From the NCBI RefSeq assembly GCF_023630175.1, contig NZ_JALLIN010000004.1, forward strand, positions 146,225 through 210,224: DNA of 64,000 nt. The letters run 5' to 3'. Shown piece by piece: positions 59,731 to 64,000 of the stretch. Position numbers and translations under genes: made by a program. Source of the stretch: Streptomyces cellostaticus. Its GTDB lineage: Bacteria; Actinomycetota; Actinomycetes; Streptomycetales; Streptomycetaceae. Under the pieces are notes generated by a model that saw only the letters and a list, made by a program, of their open reading frames with translations, ran no database searches and was not told the origin of the DNA. Position 1 is the stretch's first letter. Each line of letters begins with the position of its first letter.

Positions 59731-60372
59731 TCAGTGGTGGTCGATGCCGTGCAGCGGGAAGCCGGCGATGCCCCGCCAGGCCAGTGAGGTCAGCAGTTGC
59801 ACCGCCTGGTCGCGCGGCACACTGCGGTCGCTGTGCAGCCAGGAACGCGCCACCACCTGGGCGAGACCGCCGAGGCCGGAGGCCAGCAGCATCGACTCCG
59901 CGCGCGACAGGCCGGTGTCCTCCGCGATGACGTCGCAGATGGCCTCGGCGCAGTCGTTGGTGACCTTGTCGACGCGTTCGCGCACCGCGGGCTCGTTCGT
60001 CAGGTCGGACTCGAAGACCAGGCGGAAGGCGCCGCCGTCGTCCTCCACGTAGGCGAAGTAGGCGTCCATGGTGGCGCGGACGCGCTGCTTGTTGTCGGTC
60101 GTCGAGGCGAGCGCGTTGCGCACCGACTGGATCAGCGCCTCGCAGTGCTGGTCCAGCAGCGCGAGATAGAGGTCCAGCTTGCCGGGGAAGTGCTGGTAGA
60201 GCACCGGCTTGCTGACGCCGGCCCGCTCCGCGATGTCGTCCATCGCCGCGGCGTGATAGCCCTGAGCGACGAAGACCTCCTGGGCGGCGCCCAGCAACTG
60301 GTTCCGTCGGGCTCGGCGCGGCAGCCGTGTGCCGCGCGGGCGTGCCGCCTCAGTCTGCTCGATGGCTGTCAC
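59731..60372 (-). CDS. TetR/AcrR-family transcriptional regulator
   Basis: A 213-residue regulator. The N-terminal HTH is RNQLLGAAQEVFVAQGYHAA with DDIAERAGVSKPVLYQHFPGK. The ligand-binding C-terminal domain includes YVEDDGGAFRLVFESDLTNEP. The GTG at 60372 has GGAGG upstream. It is the orthologue by position of mycobacterial Rv3208. Target genes are unknown; no obvious operator was identified. Confidence 0.93.
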   Translation of the reverse strand: MTAIEQTEAARPRGTRLPRRARRNQLLGAAQEVFVAQGYHAAAMDDIAERAGVSKPVLYQHFPGKLDLYLALLDQHCEALIQSVRNALASTTDNKQRVRATMDAYFAYVEDDGGAFRLVFESDLTNEPAVRERVDKVTNDCAEAICDVIAEDTGLSRAESMLLASGLGGLAQVVARSWLHSDRSVPRDQAVQLLTSLAWRGIAGFPLHGIDHH

Positions 60373-60540
60373 GCCGCCTCCCAAAGTCGTCCACGTGCGG
60401 TGCAGGCCGCGCGGCCATCGTACTTTTCGGTAACCGTGCTGTGCGCGGTGCGAGCGCAGAATTTCACGTACCGGACGGCGAGGAAAGCGGTCGACGCCCC
60501 CCTGGCGCTGCCGATCGGGTACCGCGCGGTGGCCGCGAGG

Positions 60541-60777
60541 TCAGCGGTAGTCGTCCTCGTCGAGGGAGACGACGCGCCGCTGTTCCACGAGATCGGCCTC
60601 GTTTCCGCGGGCCGGGTCCACGTCCGTCAGGGGGTCGTCGCGCTCCGGGGTGACGTCCGTGTGCTGCTCGGCGGAGTCCACCTCGGGGGCCTCGACGTCG
60701 ATCTCCGGGGCGCTGTCGTTCTCCCGGTCCTCAGCGGCGTCGGGCTCGATAGGGTCCTCGATGGAGTCGTGGGTCAT
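60541..60777 (-). CDS. Small acidic protein
   Basis: A 78-residue protein, about a third Asp/Glu, with the conserved-looking end EQRRVVSLDEDDYR. It is predicted disordered. The ATG at 60777 follows GAAGGGAG at 7 nt, which supports translation. I cannot name a family. Confidence 0.6.
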   Translation of the reverse strand: MTHDSIEDPIEPDAAEDRENDSAPEIDVEAPEVDSAEQHTDVTPERDDPLTDVDPARGNEADLVEQRRVVSLDEDDYR

Positions 60778-61032
60778 GGTGGGCTCCCTTCCTACGAACG
60801 TCCCTGGAACCAGCAGGGGCCACATTCGGGTGCCCTCTGTACGAGCCTAGGAGACACCTGATTCCGGTGCCATGCCGTGGACGCCCGCCGGCCTCGTGCG
60901 CGCGGCCTCCGGGAGGGGGCGCCGCCCCGTCCGGTCCGCGCCGCGTTCCCGGGCCCGTGTCCGCGCCGGACCGGTGCGGTCTGTGACGGCGAACACATGA
61001 GTCGCTACGTGATCGTCTCGTAACATTGCCGC

Positions 61033-62052
61033 ATGTCTTCGACCGAGTCGCCGTCCGTGCCGGCCGCAAGTGTCCTGCCCAGGGTCGCGCCCGTCCGGGT
61101 CGGTGAGGGCGAGCGGCTGAGGTCGGTGGGGCTGCCCGGGGCCACCCTGACACTGCGTTCACGGCCGCCCGCGCGTGAGGGGCTGCCGCCCGCTCTCTTC
61201 GTCCACGGGCTCGGCGGTTCCTCGCAGAACTGGTCGTCGCTGATGGCGGAGCTGGACGGCGTCGTCGACGGCGAGGCGGTGGACCTGCCGGGCTTCGGTG
61301 ACTCCCCGCCCCCGGACGACGGCGACTACTCCGTCACCGGGCACGCGCGCGCGGTCATCCGCTGTCTGGACGCCACCGGTCGCGGCCCGGTGCACCTCTT
61401 CGGCAACTCCCTCGGCGGCGCGGTCGCCACGCGCGTGGCCGCCGTCCGGCCCGATCTCGTCCGGACGCTCACCCTGGTGTCGCCCGCACTCCCGGAGCTG
61501 CGGATCCAGCGGACCGCGGTGCCGACGGGACTGCTCGGCGTCCCCGGCATCGCCGCGCTGTTCACCCGGCTCACCCGGGAGTGGACGGCCGAGCAGCGGG
61601 TGCGCGGCGTCATGGCGCTCTGTTACGGCGACCCGGGACGCGTGTCGGCCGAAGCGTTCCGGCACGCCGTGGAGGAACTGGAGCGACGGCAGCAACTGCC
61701 GTACTTCTGGGACGCGATGGCACGATCCGCGCGCGGTATCGTCAACGCCTACACCCTGGGCGGACAGCACGGGCTGTGGCGCCAGGCCGAGCGGGTGCTC
61801 GCCCCGACCCTCCTGGTCTACGGCGGGCGCGACCAGTTGGTCGGCTTCCGCATGGCCCGCAAGGCCGCCCGTTCCTTCCGCGACTCGCGTCTGCTGTCGC
61901 TGCCGGAGGCGGGACACGTGGCGATGATGGAATACCCGGAGGTGGTGGCGGGGGCGTTCCGGGAACTCCTCGGGCGGGCCAGGACGCCGGGCGGCGAGGC
62001 GGCCGCGGACACGGGCGCGCAAACGGACACGGACACAGACATGGAGAGCTGA
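61033..62052 (+). CDS. Alpha/beta hydrolase
   Basis: A 339-residue protein: ALFVHGLGGSSQNWSSLM (HG oxyanion motif), HLFGNSLGGAVATRVAA (nucleophile Ser), LLVYGGRDQLVGFRMAR (Asp) and LPEAGHVAMMEYPEVV (His). The fold is close to acyl-/lactone-hydrolase or haloperoxidase-like enzymes; the substrate is unknown. TAACAT lies 6 nt before the ATG (leaderless type). The DUF3152 gene follows 6 nt after its stop, so they form an operon. Confidence 0.9.
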   Translation: MSSTESPSVPAASVLPRVAPVRVGEGERLRSVGLPGATLTLRSRPPAREGLPPALFVHGLGGSSQNWSSLMAELDGVVDGEAVDLPGFGDSPPPDDGDYSVTGHARAVIRCLDATGRGPVHLFGNSLGGAVATRVAAVRPDLVRTLTLVSPALPELRIQRTAVPTGLLGVPGIAALFTRLTREWTAEQRVRGVMALCYGDPGRVSAEAFRHAVEELERRQQLPYFWDAMARSARGIVNAYTLGGQHGLWRQAERVLAPTLLVYGGRDQLVGFRMARKAARSFRDSRLLSLPEAGHVAMMEYPEVVAGAFRELLGRARTPGGEAAADTGAQTDTDTDMES

Positions 62053-62058
62053 GGGCTG

Positions 62059-63633
62059 GTGGGACGCCACAGTCGCCGCGGAGCGGCCCCCAAGGGCGGT
62101 TCCGCGGACGCGAACGCACAGCGGGAGGCGCGGGGCGCGGCCCCGGGGGCCGGACAGGAGGCAGCCGGACGCGAGGTCCGGCTGCCCGGCCAGCGCCGGG
62201 CCGCGGAGGGCGGCCCGGCCGTCCGGGGGGCGGCACCGCGCCCGGCGCCGGGGCCCCCCGGCTTTCCGCCCGGCACCCCCGCCCGTGGCGTTCCACGACC
62301 GCCCGGGGGCACGCCCGCGCAGGGTGTGCCGGGTTCCGCGAACGACGCTCCGGCCCGCCGGGTGCCGGGGCCTTCCGACGGCACACCGGCCCGCGGTGTT
62401 CCGCGGTCGCCCGACGGCACGCCCGCGCACGGTGTGCCGCGGCTCGGCGGCGGGGCCGCGCGGGCCCGTGGCGGGCACCCCGAGCAGTGGGAAGCCGGTG
62501 GCGGCTGGGGCGAGTTCAAGGGGGCGGCCGGCGGCGCCGGGACCGCTCCCGGCGGGCCGGGGGGAGCCGGGGGACCGGCGGCCTCCGCGGCTGCCGGTGC
62601 CAGGCAGGGCACGAGCGGCCCCGGTACGGCCCTCCCGCGGCAGCGGCGGCGGCAGGGCCCCCGGCAGGACTACCTGGACGCGTTCGACGAGGACATCGAC
62701 GTCTTCGAGCCCGGCTCCGGACGCCGCTCCGGGCCCGGCGGCGGACCGGAGCCGGCCGACCCCGGCACGGATTCGGCCGGCTCCGGAACAGGTCACGGGG
62801 CTCACGGCGACGGGCCCGGGGCCGCCGTGCCCGCACCGCGCTCCGGCGGCAGGACCCGGGCCTTCACCGGCATCGCGGCCGCCGCCGTGACCACCGCCCT
62901 GGCGATCGTCGTGGCCGGCCAGGTCGCGGACGGCCACGACGGCAGCGCCGCCCAGGCGCAGTCCACCACCGGCCGGACGGACGACGCCCACGCCCCCGGC
63001 GCCGCGCCCTCGGACGTGCCCGGCGCGACGGCGCTGACGTACGAGCAGAAGATGGACCGGACGTACCCGATCAGCGCCGAGCTGAAGGGATCCGGGAAGT
63101 TCGACGCGGTTCCGGGCCTCGACAAGGCCCCCGGCGGGGGGAAGAAGTACACCTACCGGGTGGACGTCGAGCAGGGGCTCGACCTGGACGGTGAGCTGTT
63201 CGCCGAGGCCGTGCAGAAGACGCTGAACGACGACCGCAGTTGGGCCCACGACAGTGCCCGTACCTTCGAGCGGGTCTCCTCGGGCCACCCGGACTTCGTG
63301 ATCACGCTCGCCAGTCCGGACACCACCGCCGACTGGTGCGCCAAGTCCGGACTGGACACCACGGAGGACAACGTCTCCTGCGACTCCGCCGCCACCGAAC
63401 GCGTGATGATCAATGCCTACCGGTGGGCGCAGGGCAGCAGGACCTACGCGGACGACATCCATGCCTACCGGCAGATGCTGATCAATCACGAGATGGGCCA
63501 CCGGCTCGGCCGCGGTCACGTGAACTGCGGCAAGGACGGCGAACTCGCCCCGGTCATGCAGCAGCAGACCAAGTTCCTCGACCACGACGGAATCCACTGC
63601 CTGCCCAACCCCTGGCCCTACCCCGAGGGCTGA
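62059..63633 (+). CDS. DUF3152 protein, membrane-anchored putative metalloprotease
   Basis: A 524-residue protein. A long Gly/Pro/Ala-rich cytoplasmic region contains repeated G(T/D)PARGVPR-type units (about 75-135). One helix (AFTGIAAAAVTTALAIVVAGQV) lies at about 270-292. The extracellular DUF3152 domain has KYTYRVDVEQGLDLDGELFA, then CAKSGLDTTEDNVSCDS (disulfide candidates), and the zincin motif HEMGHRLGRGHVNC near residue 477, with the full HExxHxxGxxH. From memory the mycobacterial orthologue is Rv3207c. Protease activity is inferred from the motif. Confidence 0.88.
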   Translation: MGRHSRRGAAPKGGSADANAQREARGAAPGAGQEAAGREVRLPGQRRAAEGGPAVRGAAPRPAPGPPGFPPGTPARGVPRPPGGTPAQGVPGSANDAPARRVPGPSDGTPARGVPRSPDGTPAHGVPRLGGGAARARGGHPEQWEAGGGWGEFKGAAGGAGTAPGGPGGAGGPAASAAAGARQGTSGPGTALPRQRRRQGPRQDYLDAFDEDIDVFEPGSGRRSGPGGGPEPADPGTDSAGSGTGHGAHGDGPGAAVPAPRSGGRTRAFTGIAAAAVTTALAIVVAGQVADGHDGSAAQAQSTTGRTDDAHAPGAAPSDVPGATALTYEQKMDRTYPISAELKGSGKFDAVPGLDKAPGGGKKYTYRVDVEQGLDLDGELFAEAVQKTLNDDRSWAHDSARTFERVSSGHPDFVITLASPDTTADWCAKSGLDTTEDNVSCDSAATERVMINAYRWAQGSRTYADDIHAYRQMLINHEMGHRLGRGHVNCGKDGELAPVMQQQTKFLDHDGIHCLPNPWPYPEG

Positions 63634-64000
63634 CGGCCGGCGCCCACGCGGCCGCGCCGGTCGGCGGGCCGAGGCGGGAACCCGGCCCCGCGCCCGCGCA
63701 CATCGCGCACGACCGCGCCACGGCCCACCGGGTCGGTGGCCGGGCCGCGGCGGCGCGCCGCGGGCGGACCGAGGAGTCCGGCCCCGCGTACCAGGTCCAC
63801 CGCGCCCCGCGCGCGTCGTGCGCGCAGCGGTTCCCGGCTCCGTGCCCGCACCCGGTCCGCGGCCCGACGGCGGTCGGCCCGGCGGGAGTTGGCGGCGGTG
63901 TGGCCTTTGCGCACGGACGATCACGTTCCGCAGTCTTAGCGCGAAAGAACGCCATCTGTACCGGAAAGTTACGCCCGTTCACCCCTTTTGGTGGCGCGGC
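63634..64000. other. Gene-free end of the window
   Basis: No supported gene in these 367 bp. The first 260 bp are extremely GC-rich with GCGCGC-type repeats. The last 90 bp turn AT-richer (ATCACGTTCCGCAGTCTTAG; CCGGAAAGTTACGCCCGTTC), like a promoter region for a gene beyond the window. By mycobacterial synteny a moeZ-like gene would be expected there. Confidence 0.5.

Noticed and set aside
61159..63924. Long minus-strand open frame opposite the alpha/beta hydrolase and DUF3152 genes
   Set aside because: Arg/Gly/Pro-rich antisense shadow without domains; both plus-strand genes are well supported.

Overview
The window is chromosomal DNA of a Streptomyces species or a very close relative. Its GC content is very high, with third codon positions almost all G or C. 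GTG starts are common. Nearly every gene is a recognisable streptomycete housekeeping or actinobacterial core gene (SepIVA/DivIVA-type proteins, DUF3117, DUF3107, DUF3152, a glcP-smc neighbourhood, an ECF sigma/ZAS anti-sigma pair). Most comparisons with other genomes below are from memory and are marked as such.

Region 1 (1-17 kb) is mostly on the minus strand. It holds the 5' part of a glucose/sugar permease (glcP), smc, a small coiled-coil protein, acylphosphatase, a secreted CAP-domain protein, and then the chain mutM, rnc, rpmF, DUF177, sepIVA, coaD, rsmD and recG. This order matches the conserved smc-rnc-coaD block of actinobacteria. It is interrupted at about 7.1-9.7 kb by a small accessory patch: an integrase relic, a SMI1/KNR4 protein, a DUF6924 protein, and a divergent flavodoxin/HxlR pair.

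Region 2 (17-28 kb) starts abruptly after recG with a plus-strand HSP90-family ATPase. Its gene overlaps that of a large TPR-like membrane protein with an extracytoplasmic peptidoglycan-binding-like domain. An ABC-2 transporter coupled to a two-component system follows, then an IS630 transposase relic, a SAM methyltransferase and a SirB1-type transglutaminase. The recG/hsp90 border looks like a rearrangement junction.

Region 3 (28-54 kb) resembles the mycobacterial Rv1177-Rv1239 neighbourhood. It holds GNAT, ferredoxin, dapC, a lysozyme-like membrane protein, dapE, a LOG protein, folP, a small DivIVA-domain protein, tag, enoyl-CoA hydratase, DUF3117, O-methyltransferase, sigE, anti-sigma, tatB, mrp, DUF1003, an MgtE-N/CBS protein and corA. 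Lysine biosynthesis (dapC, dapE), envelope stress (sigE/anti-sigma), protein export (tatB) and magnesium handling (MgtE-like, corA) sit together.

Region 4 (54-64 kb) resembles mycobacterial Rv3207-Rv3211. It holds a DEAD-box helicase with a long Lys/Arg-Ala tail, a ferritin-like protein, DUF3107, a TetR regulator, an alpha/beta hydrolase and a DUF3152 protein with a complete zincin motif.

Features that cut across regions: at least a dozen genes have a TANNNT box 6-8 nt before the start codon, which is the signature of leaderless transcription. Convergent gene ends carry long perfect GC stems. Two related structured intergenic repeats occur at 22.0 and 47.2 kb. Two genes appear to start at non-standard codons (ATT at 39116, CTG at 57647). 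A roughly 310-nt leader with a proline-rich small ORF precedes corA. No tRNA, rRNA or CRISPR was recognised.
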